A stretch of 49,485 nucleotides of DNA from Legionellaceae bacterium (lineage in GTDB: Bacteria; Pseudomonadota; Gammaproteobacteria; Legionellales; Legionellaceae): NCBI GenBank assembly GCA_947504875.1, contig CANNJI010000005.1, positions 1 through 49,485 of the forward strand. The letters are read 5' to 3'. Each line of letters starts with the position of its first letter. The stretch's first letter is position 1. The notes under the pieces are model-generated. The model ran no database searches and was not told the DNA's origin. It saw only the letters and a list, made by a program, of their open reading frames with translations. The translations under genes and the position numbers were made by a program. Positions 1 to 7,462 of this stretch are shown piece after piece.

Positions 1-61
1 AGGATAATGTACGAGCCATTTAAAACATCAAATAATTTAATCCCTACGCTTTTACCTCGAG

Positions 62-1762
62 TTAATCATCATTGAATATGATATAAATCGAGTTGACTAA
101 CGAGCGCTCATCCGACGCGTTAAAGTCTCCCGTTAAATCCCAGAGCATAACGCCTGCGTAGCCATTTTGAATAAGCCAATAGGCTTTGTAGGCGGCTGAT
201 TGGTCATCGTCATATGTGATGAATAAATTGGACGCATATCCCCAGGGGGTAAATGCGTATTGGCCTGGATTTTTTTCAGTGGGCTGCATCAATGTTAAAG
301 CGGGCAGTTTAAATCCATTGCCGCAATGCGTAGGTTCAACAATACATGCATAATCGACCATGCCCGTATTGCCTGACTGTTGATTATCCCATTCACCAGG
401 AGGTGTGCCTGTGATGGTTTGATAAAGACCATCATTTGAACCTACGGCTTCGATATTCATCATTCGGCCATAAACAGGGATCCCAACGATGAGTTTTTCT
501 TTAGGTACGCCTCGGCTTACATAAGCATCCATTGCATCAATAACATTATAGTGACTTAATATGGGGTTATTGACGGTCGGATCAAGCGTTGGATCGAGTG
601 CCATGGCTGACATAAAATTACTACCTGTTTGACCTTGATCCCAAGCGCCGTGAAAGTCGTACGTCATGACACCGATATCATCTACTGTAGCTGCAATGGT
701 TTGCCATTGTGAGGGGCTAAGTTTTGATATTTTATCGATGCCTGCAGCAACCGCAACGGTAAGATAATAATGTGTACTGTCTGTGTTGCCTTGCGCATCA
801 AGTGCACCACGCAGTTTTTGTAATAAATTCACATAATTTGACGCATCTTCTGGGGTGAGCGGATATTCCCAGTCAATATCAATGCCATTAAAATGAACTT
901 CTTTCATTGCCTTGACTGCGCTGTTAACAAAACGGGTAACGGCTGTTGGGTTCGCAGCCATTTGGCTAAAACAAGCTGCTGGGCCTTGAGGGCTAGCGCC
1001 TGTTGTGCATTGCCAGCCGGGTGGTGTGCTGGCCCAAGACCATCCACCAAACGATAACGACGCATTTAAATAGGGAAATTGTTGTCGTGCTTGTGAAATC
1101 ATGGGCAGATTAATTGCATCTGAGTCGGCGTCGTACAAACTGATGTTGCCGTTGCTATCAAAAATAGAAAAGGCGTACCCTACCATATTAATTTTATTAA
1201 AGGGGAGTTGGTCGGCTGTAAATTTAGGGCTGCGCCAATAAGCCCAGTTGGGATAATATCCCATGATGCGTTTTCCATTGCCTGGATCATTACACGCCGT
1301 GTCTTGGCAATGCCCTTGTATTGGAATGGATAGGGGCGTTGCTGAGTCGACAAGTTTTATGTTGATGTTGGTTGGATCCATGGCTGCATTATAGGGAGAG
1401 AGCGGTCCGCCGATTTTAGTTTGATCTATGTTGAAACTTAAAACCACGGCACTCGAAGGCGGGATGGTGATGGTTGGATTTTCTGTGATCATATAATGGG
1501 TATTGATTTCATCGGGTTGAGGTGTTTTTTGGAGGGTGGATTTATAGCCCCATAAGGTACCCCAAGGATTATTCACAATGGTTGCATTGCTATCAAACAT
1601 GACGTTTGAAATAGACACTGGTTCTGCGCCATTATTGGTGATGGTGAGCGCACCACCGCCAACATAAGGAACGGTGTATTGATAAGATAGGTCAGTGGCG
1701 TGTGCAGAGGTTATGGTGCTTAAACAAAGTAAGCTCATGCTGATAAGATAAGAGTGCTTCAT
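62..1762 (-). CDS. Secreted GH18 chitinase
   Basis: Hydrolyses beta-1,4-GlcNAc polymers; likely secreted. The 566-residue protein starts with a clear signal peptide (residues 1-22, cut after Ala-His-Ala), then a beta-rich N-terminal module (about 25-150) that could bind carbohydrate, then a GH18 barrel from about 164. Visible GH18 motifs are SxGG (SLSFGGW, 235-241), the catalytic NGIDIDWE (292-299, acid E299), MTYDF (366-370) and the terminal GVMLWDL strand with W541. The first Asp of the usual DxxDxDxE motif is Asn292; the functional D295, D297 and E299 remain. A ribosome site (AAGGA) sits 9-10 bases before the ATG. It is monocistronic here. Family call is firm; exact substrate is inferred. 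Confidence 0.93.
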   Translation of the reverse strand: MKHSYLISMSLLCLSTITSAHATDLSYQYTVPYVGGGALTITNNGAEPVSISNVMFDSNATIVNNPWGTLWGYKSTLQKTPQPDEINTHYMITENPTITIPPSSAVVLSFNIDQTKIGGPLSPYNAAMDPTNINIKLVDSATPLSIPIQGHCQDTACNDPGNGKRIMGYYPNWAYWRSPKFTADQLPFNKINMVGYAFSIFDSNGNISLYDADSDAINLPMISQARQQFPYLNASLSFGGWSWASTPPGWQCTTGASPQGPAACFSQMAANPTAVTRFVNSAVKAMKEVHFNGIDIDWEYPLTPEDASNYVNLLQKLRGALDAQGNTDSTHYYLTVAVAAGIDKISKLSPSQWQTIAATVDDIGVMTYDFHGAWDQGQTGSNFMSAMALDPTLDPTVNNPILSHYNVIDAMDAYVSRGVPKEKLIVGIPVYGRMMNIEAVGSNDGLYQTITGTPPGEWDNQQSGNTGMVDYACIVEPTHCGNGFKLPALTLMQPTEKNPGQYAFTPWGYASNLFITYDDDQSAAYKAYWLIQNGYAGVMLWDLTGDFNASDERSLVNSIYIIFNDD

Positions 1763-1841
1763 GGCAAAGTATTCCTTGAGTATTTGATTAAAGCGTAGAT
1801 TACGTCTTAATAATAGTCAATGAAGTTTTTATTTTTACAAA

Positions 1842-2150
1842 TTATGACGGGTGAACAATGGGGATCCCTTCTTTATAGATGGCTTGAAGCAACTTGGGAT
1901 TTTGTAGGGTTTGTAAGTGAACCACATCTAATTTAAAGATGAGAGGCAAATCGTCTAGTGCGTTCCACAGTTGTGAAAATTCTTGAGTGGACATGTGTGG
2001 GGCATCGATAGCAATATCTATATCTGAACCCATATGATAATCGGACCTTGCACGTGATCCATAAAGAATAATGCGCTCAACTGATTTAAAATTAAAGCAC
2101 GTGTTGAGTAGCATGGTCCAAATTTTTTCACTGATACCATACGGGGTCAT
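1842..2150 (-). CDS. mntA: MntA-type nucleotidyltransferase antitoxin
   Basis: Minimal nucleotidyltransferase of 102 residues. The active site GSx10DxD is complete (G31, S32, D43, D45) and a third acidic residue is at D75. In characterised MntA-HepT pairs this enzyme AMPylates the HEPT toxin and so neutralises it (established for the family). The start codon overlaps the stop of the hepT gene upstream by 4 bases (ATGA), so the two are translationally coupled, with hepT first. Complete active-site residues argue for a working antitoxin; activity here is inferred. Confidence 0.85.
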   Translation of the reverse strand: MTPYGISEKIWTMLLNTCFNFKSVERIILYGSRARSDYHMGSDIDIAIDAPHMSTQEFSQLWNALDDLPLIFKLDVVHLQTLQNPKLLQAIYKEGIPIVHPS

Positions 2151-2536
2151 TTTAATTTATCAAGTGTATGTTTAAGTTCTAAAAACAAAGACAAACCCTC
2201 GTTTTTTAAATAGATATAAATTTCTTCTGCTAGTTTTTCATCATAGGTATGGGTTGTTAAATTTCGTTTCATGTGGAGTTCGCTCCATGCATTGGCATTG
2301 TGTAGCAAGCCTTGTTGATAGGCAATTTGTAATGTTTCTTTAGGGCTTAAAACGATAATATCTTTTGATGAAAGATAGGCTTTGAGTGTTTTCCATGCAA
2401 GCTCGTAAGTAAATTCAAACCGTTGAATCGATGCATCACGAAGGTACTCTGAAGCTGGTTCATTCAATGCTTCTTCAAGCTTACGTAGCGCTGCGTTAAA
2501 TGATTGTTGTTTTAATTTGAATGATTCAGAAGACAT
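2147..2536 (-). CDS. hepT: HepT-type HEPT-domain toxin (HI0074 family)
   Basis: All-alpha protein of 129 residues in the nucleotidyltransferase substrate-binding (HI0074) family. It carries the RX4HXY motif of HEPT toxins at R91, H96 and Y98 (RNLTTHTY). In studied systems HEPT proteins act as ribonucleases and the motif Tyr is the residue AMPylated by the partner MntA. It is the first gene of the pair and overlaps mntA by 4 bases. No strong ribosome site is visible before the ATG. A perfect palindrome AGTATATACT lies 55 bases upstream of the start. Toxicity is inferred from family and motif. Confidence 0.85.
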   Translation of the reverse strand: MSSESFKLKQQSFNAALRKLEEALNEPASEYLRDASIQRFEFTYELAWKTLKAYLSSKDIIVLSPKETLQIAYQQGLLHNANAWSELHMKRNLTTHTYDEKLAEEIYIYLKNEGLSLFLELKHTLDKLK

Positions 2537-2591
2537 GAGGGCTAATTATTGATTGTGATGATTTTATAAGTATAAAAGGGTTGGGGCATTT

Positions 2592-2601
2592 AGTATATAC
2601 T
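2592..2601. promoter_or_regulatory. Palindrome AGTATATACT upstream of hepT-mntA
   Basis: Perfect 10-bp palindrome in the 141-bp gap between hepT and vapC. The identical core forms the centre of the 12-bp palindrome upstream of vapB. Position suggests an operator, possibly for VapB/VapC or a remnant of a duplicated VapB control region. Function is inferred. Confidence 0.4.
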
Positions 2602-2677
2602 CCTCAGAACCGAAGATAAAAATCAAGTCGCGGAATTATACGTGAACGTTAGCGACTGTTTCCGGGGTAGTGGTGTG

Positions 2678-3076
2678 CTAAGCCCAGTCTTCTATCGTCA
2701 GATCTGGAACACGTACAAATTCTTTCTTATTATTCGTGACCAAAATAGATCCCAGGCATTGCGCATGTGCAGCGATCATCATATCTAATGGCCCAATCGG
2801 CATACCTTCCTTTTCAAGATAAGTTCGGATTTGTCCATAATGTTCTGCGACAGCTTCATCAAAGGGCATGATGTCCAATGGTGATAGAAACTCATTCAAA
2901 GCAGCTTGGTTTTTTTTCTGATGCTGACTTTTATGCACGCCATAAATCAATTCAGCCAAGGTGATCGACGAAATACAAACATCGCCTATAGGAAGTGTAA
3001 TAAATTTTTTTAATACTTTTTCAGGATGCTGTTTAATTAGATAAATACACATGTTAGTGTCGAGCATATATTTCAT
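2678..3076 (-). CDS. vapC: VapC-family PIN-domain ribonuclease toxin
   Basis: PIN-domain endoribonuclease toxin of 132 residues, the usual VapC length. The acidic active-site residues are visible: D6 in the N-terminal LDTN motif, E42 (LAELIYG), D98 (GPLDMMIA), with N116 at the fourth position (TNN), which is often Asp or Asn. VapC toxins cut tRNA or rRNA sites and are held inactive by VapB. Its start overlaps the stop of vapB by 4 bases, so VapB is made first. Family call is firm; the RNA target cannot be read from the sequence. Confidence 0.92.
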   Translation of the reverse strand: MKYMLDTNMCIYLIKQHPEKVLKKFITLPIGDVCISSITLAELIYGVHKSQHQKKNQAALNEFLSPLDIMPFDEAVAEHYGQIRTYLEKEGMPIGPLDMMIAAHAQCLGSILVTNNKKEFVRVPDLTIEDWA

Positions 3077-3306
3077 GAAAAAAGATCCTCTCGGTCTTGC
3101 TGTTTTGGTTGTTCGCGCGAGTTCATGAAGTCATCAGAAAATTTATTTAAGCTATCTAAGAGAGGTCCCCATGGATTATTCATAGGTAATAATAAAATAA
3201 CTTTTCCAGATCTTTTAATATAAACTTCATTTCCTTCAAATCGAAATTCCTTTGGTAATCGTACCGCTTGACTTTGTCCATTTTGAAATAGCTTGGCGAT
3301 TTTCAT
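3073..3306 (-). CDS. vapB: VapB-family antitoxin
   Basis: Antitoxin of 77 residues with an AbrB/VagC-type swapped-hairpin DNA-binding N-terminus (residues 1-45, including NGQSQAVRLPKEF) and a polar C-terminal tail that would wrap the VapC active site. A good ribosome site (AGGAG) is 8 bases before the ATG. It precedes and overlaps vapC. Toxin-antitoxin operons of this type are normally autorepressed by the VapBC complex on palindromes near the promoter; one such palindrome sits at 3334-3345. Confidence 0.9.
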   Translation of the reverse strand: MKIAKLFQNGQSQAVRLPKEFRFEGNEVYIKRSGKVILLLPMNNPWGPLLDSLNKFSDDFMNSREQPKQQDREDLFS

Positions 3307-3333
3307 AAAGGATCTCCTCTGATATATATTTTA

Positions 3334-3345
3334 AAGTATATACTT
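3334..3345. promoter_or_regulatory. Palindromic candidate operator of vapBC
   Basis: Perfect 12-bp palindrome AAGTATATACTT, 28 bases upstream of the vapB start codon, in AT-rich DNA suited to a promoter. Its 10-bp core recurs at 2592-2601 before hepT. Role as the VapBC autoregulatory site is inferred from position and symmetry. Confidence 0.5.
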
Positions 3346-3391
3346 CGTGGGGGTTAATATCAAATTTTGGTTAAGCCTCAACATTTTTTTA

Positions 3392-3916
3392 TTAGGTTGG
3401 AGCGAAATTCTTTTGTTGTATTAGCTGGGGGACTATGGTCATTAAAAAGTGATAAGCCATATCATGAATGCCATCCCAGCTTGATTCTCGTGGGCCTGCA
3501 ATATTTAATACGAAAATATCGTTTTCGAGGAACCAAGTTTTAAATAATTCAATATTAGCCTCGTTAGCATCTGTGAGGCTAATCATAAAATAGGGCTTAT
3601 GTTGTTTTTGTGTTTCTTCAATTGTGAGTAACGTTCCATCCTTTATACTCTCTGGGATCGGCAAAGAAGGGAGTAAAATTAGTGTGGCATCTGAGTCTCT
3701 AATATTCATTCTTGTACGCGTGTCATAATTTTCTTTATCACAAGCGTAATCACCATCAATTTCACGGAGTTTGCTATATTGCAAAGGAAGCAAGCCATTT
3801 TCATTAATTCTCCCTTTAGGACACCATCCACCAAAATCAAAGTCTAAGGCTAATGCTGTATCTAAGGCGGCACTATCGACGCCGGTTTGACCACCGGATA
3901 TAATTTTTTCAAGCAT
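3392..3916 (-). CDS. Putative molybdenum carrier / SLOG-fold protein
   Basis: Rossmann-like protein of 174 residues from the start chosen here. The N-terminal IISGGQTGVDSAALD glycine-rich loop followed by GGWCPKGR is the hallmark of the putative molybdenum-carrier family (PF12694), which is related to the nucleotide-binding LOG/SLOG fold. The ATG at 3914-3916 is preferred to one five codons upstream because AAAGG lies 7 bases before it and the overlap with the preceding transporter gene drops to 8 bases. It is last in an apparent four-gene operon with a regulator, an unknown protein and a VUT transporter. Ligand unknown; nucleotide derivative binding is as likely as molybdenum. Confidence 0.75.
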   Translation of the reverse strand: MLEKIISGGQTGVDSAALDTALALDFDFGGWCPKGRINENGLLPLQYSKLREIDGDYACDKENYDTRTRMNIRDSDATLILLPSLPIPESIKDGTLLTIEETQKQHKPYFMISLTDANEANIELFKTWFLENDIFVLNIAGPRESSWDGIHDMAYHFLMTIVPQLIQQKNFAPT

Positions 3917-4670
3917 GTTTAGACCTTTCAATTAGTTTATAATATTTTGAGGGTGTAAATTTATAGTTGAAATCATAGATATCTATTCCTGTTTGATTTC
4001 GAATATAATTTACAATAAGTTGCAATGGGTATATCAAAAGAATGTTGTATATTAATTTTATGAGATAACTGATCGTTAATATTTTAAGAATTTGTGAAAT
4101 GTCAATTGATTGGATTTCCATTAAAACAATTGCTATAAGTGAATATAATCCTTCTGAAATAAAATTTGCGCCTAAGCTTCTTAACCAAAATTTTTTGCCT
4201 TTGAGTAAAACTTTCCATTGCGTTAATATCTTTGTGTTAATCAGTATTGCTAATAAATAAGCAAAGCAGCCGCTCAAATGAATGCGCAATAACGAAGCGC
4301 CCAAAATAGCACTATAGTCTTGATTGTTTTTTAAAACGACAGGATAGGGAGATTGTATTATTAACTGACATAGTATTACAAAAATAGTTTGCGCCACGAT
4401 AGCGTAAATTATTATGCTTCGTGTGATTTTATATCCATAAATTTCAGCAATAATATTGTCCAGTAAAAAGACAAATGGAGACGTGAGGGTGCCTCCTAGT
4501 ACAAAAAACGAATTATATCCAACGTAGCGGTTGGTTAAAATGGCATTGAATAGCATTATAGTTAAGTAGAGCATTCCTAGAAAAGCAAGGTACTTAAAAG
4601 CCAATGGATTGCTTAGCAATGACTGATGCGGTGTATTTTTCTGTTTTGATAAATAGAGAATATTATTCAT
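3909..4670 (-). CDS. VUT-family membrane transporter (queuosine-precursor transporter-like)
   Basis: Integral membrane protein with about six hydrophobic segments. The conserved DNIIAEIYGY motif in the second to third membrane segments marks the VUT family (PF02592; YhhQ and relatives, which import queuosine precursors). The start taken is the ATG at 4668-4670, giving 253 residues and no overlap with the upstream gene; a GTG at 4701-4703 would add 11 residues and a 32-base overlap. It lies between an unknown gene and a molybdenum-carrier-like gene, under a LexA-like regulator. The substrate in this context is not known. Confidence 0.75.
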   Translation of the reverse strand: MNNILYLSKQKNTPHQSLLSNPLAFKYLAFLGMLYLTIMLFNAILTNRYVGYNSFFVLGGTLTSPFVFLLDNIIAEIYGYKITRSIIIYAIVAQTIFVILCQLIIQSPYPVVLKNNQDYSAILGASLLRIHLSGCFAYLLAILINTKILTQWKVLLKGKKFWLRSLGANFISEGLYSLIAIVLMEIQSIDISQILKILTISYLIKLIYNILLIYPLQLIVNYIRNQTGIDIYDFNYKFTPSKYYKLIERSKHA

Positions 4671-4671
4671 A

Positions 4672-5238
4672 TTATTTTCTATCTGGCGTGTTGTGTTGGG
4701 CACTATTCTTTAAGGTTAGTACTTTGCTTTGCTTTTTATATAGTTCTAGTCCTGCAAGCAAGCCAATGTAGAATGCATGTTCGGCATGAAATTTACTGAT
4801 TATTTTATCTGAAAAAGCGATATCTGTTGGTTTCATAACAAAATGTTCATTTGTAGAAATTTTAATAAAATAAACATATCCTTTTCTATCTTGTTGTTTT
4901 ATGAAATATTCGCCATATGAGTATTCCAAGTAAGAACTACTCGGTGATATATTTGTCTTTGTATTGTTATCTTTCATATGCCTTGCGTATTCTATGCCAA
5001 TGAAGCAAGACTGTAATGGGTGTAAACCAAATAGAAGGGCTTTGTTGTCGGTAATTTCAGATATGTCGGCTTGAAAAACGGTTTTTGAGTAATAGCATTG
5101 AAGTGTAAATATATTCAGGTCATTTATATCTATAATTTTATATAAAATATATTTAGATATTTTTTTATTCAAAAAATGCGATTGTACCCATGAAATAATT
5201 TTGCCTGGAAAGTCCATTAAATTTACACCGTACAACAT
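4672..5238 (-). CDS. Uncharacterised protein of the VUT operon
   Basis: Not recognised. A 188-residue soluble protein without signal peptide or membrane segments, rich in Lys, Ile and aromatic residues. An ATG at 5217 is an alternative start (181 residues) with a GGTG-like site 8 bases before it. The gene begins 24 bases after the LexA-like regulator stops and ends 1 base before the transporter start, so co-expression is very likely. A role in the same uptake or regulatory function as its neighbours is an inference. Confidence 0.6.
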   Translation of the reverse strand: MLYGVNLMDFPGKIISWVQSHFLNKKISKYILYKIIDINDLNIFTLQCYYSKTVFQADISEITDNKALLFGLHPLQSCFIGIEYARHMKDNNTKTNISPSSSYLEYSYGEYFIKQQDRKGYVYFIKISTNEHFVMKPTDIAFSDKIISKFHAEHAFYIGLLAGLELYKKQSKVLTLKNSAQHNTPDRK

Positions 5239-5262
5239 GATTCCATTTCTGATCCATTACAC

Positions 5263-5940
5263 CTACCGCCTATTATACAACACACTTAATACAACAACAC
5301 CAACAATTTCGTGTTGTTCTTTATTAAAAAAAAGTAATTCAGAACCTGGGATAATGGGTTGTAGTTGCCATTTTGGCGAGTCGATTGCTAATTCACGTAA
5401 AGATAGTTCATTGTTGTCTTTCATTTTGATTAATAAAATATCACCGTCAATGGGTTTTTCATCTGGGTTAATGATGAATAATGTTCCATTTGGAAAACGT
5501 GGCTGCATGGAGGGCCTGCTTTCAAGGGCAAACGTGTGTGCGCTCGATACAAAATTATCTTGTGTAATTAATGGATACCAAGAGCCCCATCGTTCAAAAT
5601 CAATTTCTTGAATTAATTTGAACTGTTGAAATATATCCCAATTAAGCACTGGGATATATTGAGGTGCGTTTTTTACCATGAGACGTAGAGGTTTTTGATC
5701 GTTGGTATCCAGCAGAGCGTCGATGCTGATATCAAAATAATCTGCAATGAGCTTGAGCGTGGAAATCCGTGGATCTTCGGTTTCACCTGAGATAACACGT
5801 CGTATTGTCATTACCGAAGTGTTAAGAGAGCGAGCTATTTCAGTTTCTGAAACGCCTCTGTGAAGCATAAGTAAGTGTAGTTTTTTTGCTATGCATGAGG
5901 CGTCTAGATCATTTACAACAAGTTCTTGTTTGTTATTCAT
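5263..5940 (-). CDS. XRE-family regulator with LexA/S24-like C-terminal domain
   Basis: DNA-binding regulator of 225 residues: Cro/CI-type helix-turn-helix at about 16-75 and an S24/LexA-like domain at about 135-223. The nucleophile-region motif SRPSMQP is present (S144), but the position expected for the catalytic Lys reads ELSLREL, with Arg182. Self-cleavage is therefore doubtful and it may act by ligand binding or stable repression. The ATG at 5938-5940 is preferred over a TTG one codon upstream. It heads the operon running down to 3392 and diverges from a small gene at 6105; the 164-bp spacer holds inverted repeats that could be its operators. Confidence 0.85.
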   Translation of the reverse strand: MNNKQELVVNDLDASCIAKKLHLLMLHRGVSETEIARSLNTSVMTIRRVISGETEDPRISTLKLIADYFDISIDALLDTNDQKPLRLMVKNAPQYIPVLNWDIFQQFKLIQEIDFERWGSWYPLITQDNFVSSAHTFALESRPSMQPRFPNGTLFIINPDEKPIDGDILLIKMKDNNELSLRELAIDSPKWQLQPIIPGSELLFFNKEQHEIVGVVVLSVLYNRR

Positions 5941-6104
5941 CAAGTTAACTTACTTTTAAAAATATTATTTTATATCAATACAACGTCTTTTATCAATTAA
6001 TTATTTATTTTTAACAAATTTGATATTTTAATGTTTTTTTTAACACATTTTTGTTGTATTGTTCGCTTGAAGGAAAACTCAAATTAACACTATGGAGCAT
6101 TATC
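5941..6104. promoter_or_regulatory. Divergent promoter region with inverted repeats
   Basis: Very AT-rich spacer between two divergent genes. It contains the 9-bp inverted repeat CAATACAAC (5976-5984) and GTTGTATTG (6053-6061), and a 10-bp palindrome AAGTTAACTT at 5942-5951 beside the regulator start. These are plausible binding sites for the adjacent XRE regulator controlling both directions. Assignment is inferred from position. Confidence 0.45.
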
Positions 6105-6377
6105 ATGAGCTGTATTCAAGAAATAAAATTTACGAATGAGGATTTTGAGCTGGCTTTCTCAATGAGTAAAAGTAAGCAACGCATATTCATTGATGCTGTA
6201 TTAAAATACAGTGTTTTAACGCTCACTGATCTTTCCATTGTTCTTAATGTGCCTTTGGATGTGATCAAGGCAGTTCGTTTAGGACAGCAATTTTTTGAGG
6301 GGAAGCATGCTAATCATTTGATGATTGTATTTTTAATATTTTTTGGTGGTGATTCTAGCAAATTAACGCATGACTAA
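6105..6377 (+). CDS. Small HTH-like protein
   Basis: Not recognised. A 90-residue protein; the ATG at 6105 is chosen because GGAG lies 7 bases before it (an upstream ATG at 6051 has no ribosome site and runs through the promoter region). The central part (about 38-63; LTDLSIVLNVPLDVIKAV) looks like a helix-turn-helix, so it may be a small DNA-binding partner of the divergent XRE regulator. No membrane segment. Function is inferred only from the motif and position. Confidence 0.55.
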   Translation: MSCIQEIKFTNEDFELAFSMSKSKQRIFIDAVLKYSVLTLTDLSIVLNVPLDVIKAVRLGQQFFEGKHANHLMIVFLIFFGGDSSKLTHD

Positions 6378-6594
6378 TCTATTGCCGTGACATTAAGGCA
6401 ACTGCCACCATTTCACATGGACAACATGGACTGTTTGGCAGGATGCCACCACAAATAGCGTAGCGCAGCGGAAACGCCACGCCATGAATCTTTTTTGCAT
6501 GACCAGATCATAAAATATATATTTTAATTTAATTATTAACATAAATATGGTATTATGGTGGGGTTTATTAATAATCTACATACGGAGATTTTGA

Positions 6595-7230
6595 ATGAAT
6601 ATCTTTACTCTTATTAATTCCTGCGATCCAGTTAAATTGCAAGCAGCACTGGATGAAGATAGAAGTATCATTAATCAAAGAGATGGCGCTGGAGATACGC
6701 CGTATTCTGAAGCTGCGCGTGCGCTTAAACATACACTATCATCACTTCATGATGAAAATCAAAGGCCTGAAAAAAGGGTTGCAAAAATACAAAAACTTGA
6801 AACAAGGATTGAGGGGCTTCGGGCAGTGGTTACCATTCTTCGTGATATGACGTTACAGGATGCTATCGACAAAGAAGATATTGCTATGCTCAATGCCATG
6901 GTTAAAGTGGGTGGAGTAGTTATAGAAAGTGAATTTGAAACAGGACCTTTGGTAGATAAGTTTCCAATACGGTATGCTCGGGAAATAGGAAAAGTCGTGG
7001 TTGTTGCTTGGTTCGAACAACGAAAAGAAGACGTCATGGGAATTTTTACTGGGTTCCAAGGGAAATTGTTTGATGCCTCTCACCGAGAAGCTACTGCTAT
7101 AGAACAACAACTACGAGATCTTGAGCTTTCTCGCATACAAGAGACAAAAGAAGTCATCCAGGGTGCACAGGGCGAGCTTTTGGCCATAACAAAAGCAGCC
7201 GTGGATAGTGCAAGAACCGCCCGTCTATAA
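6595..7230 (+). CDS. Uncharacterised protein with ankyrin-like start and coiled coil
   Basis: A 211-residue protein not recognised as a named family. Residues 1-45 resemble one ankyrin repeat (aspartate-rich loop then GAGDTPYSEAAR); residues about 47-80 and 160-205 are charged, heptad-like helices. No signal peptide or membrane segment. A good ribosome site (CGGAG) sits 7 bases before the ATG. It stands alone with its own leader region. In Legionellales such small ankyrin/coiled-coil proteins are often Dot/Icm effectors, but nothing here proves secretion. Confidence 0.6.
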   Translation: MNIFTLINSCDPVKLQAALDEDRSIINQRDGAGDTPYSEAARALKHTLSSLHDENQRPEKRVAKIQKLETRIEGLRAVVTILRDMTLQDAIDKEDIAMLNAMVKVGGVVIESEFETGPLVDKFPIRYAREIGKVVVVAWFEQRKEDVMGIFTGFQGKLFDASHREATAIEQQLRDLELSRIQETKEVIQGAQGELLAITKAAVDSARTARL

Positions 7231-7236
7231 TTTTTT

Positions 7237-7343
7237 GTGAAGCTCCACTATGCACGACTTCTCCAGCGTAGCGAGGAATATCCTGGTAGTAGCACCCTGC
7301 TAATGCAGGAGCTTCCTCGGTAGGGCTCGGAAGGACGTGTGGT
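7237..7343. repeat. Short hairpin-rich segment flanked by direct repeats
   Basis: A 107-bp segment bounded by the 11-bp direct repeat TATAATTTTTT (7226-7236 and 7344-7354). Inside, GAAGCTCC (7239-7246) pairs with GGAGCTTC (7308-7315), and CGAGGAA (7272-7278) with TTCCTCG (7313-7319). It could be a small inserted repeat or a transcript hairpin; the flanking repeats are low complexity, so confidence is low. Confidence 0.3.
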
Positions 7344-7442
7344 TATAATTTTTTTTAATATTTAAAGGTGTGTGCACCCCAGCATACACCTCGTTTAAGC
7401 AAAATCTTATTCAATGTCTATAATTTCAGTATATTGTATTTT

Positions 7443-7460
7443 CAATAAGCTGACTTATTG
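7443..7460. promoter_or_regulatory. Inverted repeat abutting the coiled-coil gene start
   Basis: CAATAAG-CTGA-CTTATTG, perfect 7-bp arms with a 4-base loop, ending 2 bases before the ATG at 7463 and occupying the place where a ribosome site should be. It could be an operator or a translation-limiting RNA hairpin. Confidence 0.4.
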
Positions 7461-7462
7461 CC

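Noticed and set aside
5201-5611. Plus-strand open frame of 136 codons opposite the regulator gene
   Set aside because: It lies antisense to the well-supported XRE/S24 gene and has no family features; it is a shadow frame.
6378-6594. Possible repeat (GGCAACTGCC, CATGGACAACATGGA) downstream of the small HTH gene
   Set aside because: Only short imperfect repeats; no consistent stem with a T tract and no second copy in the window.
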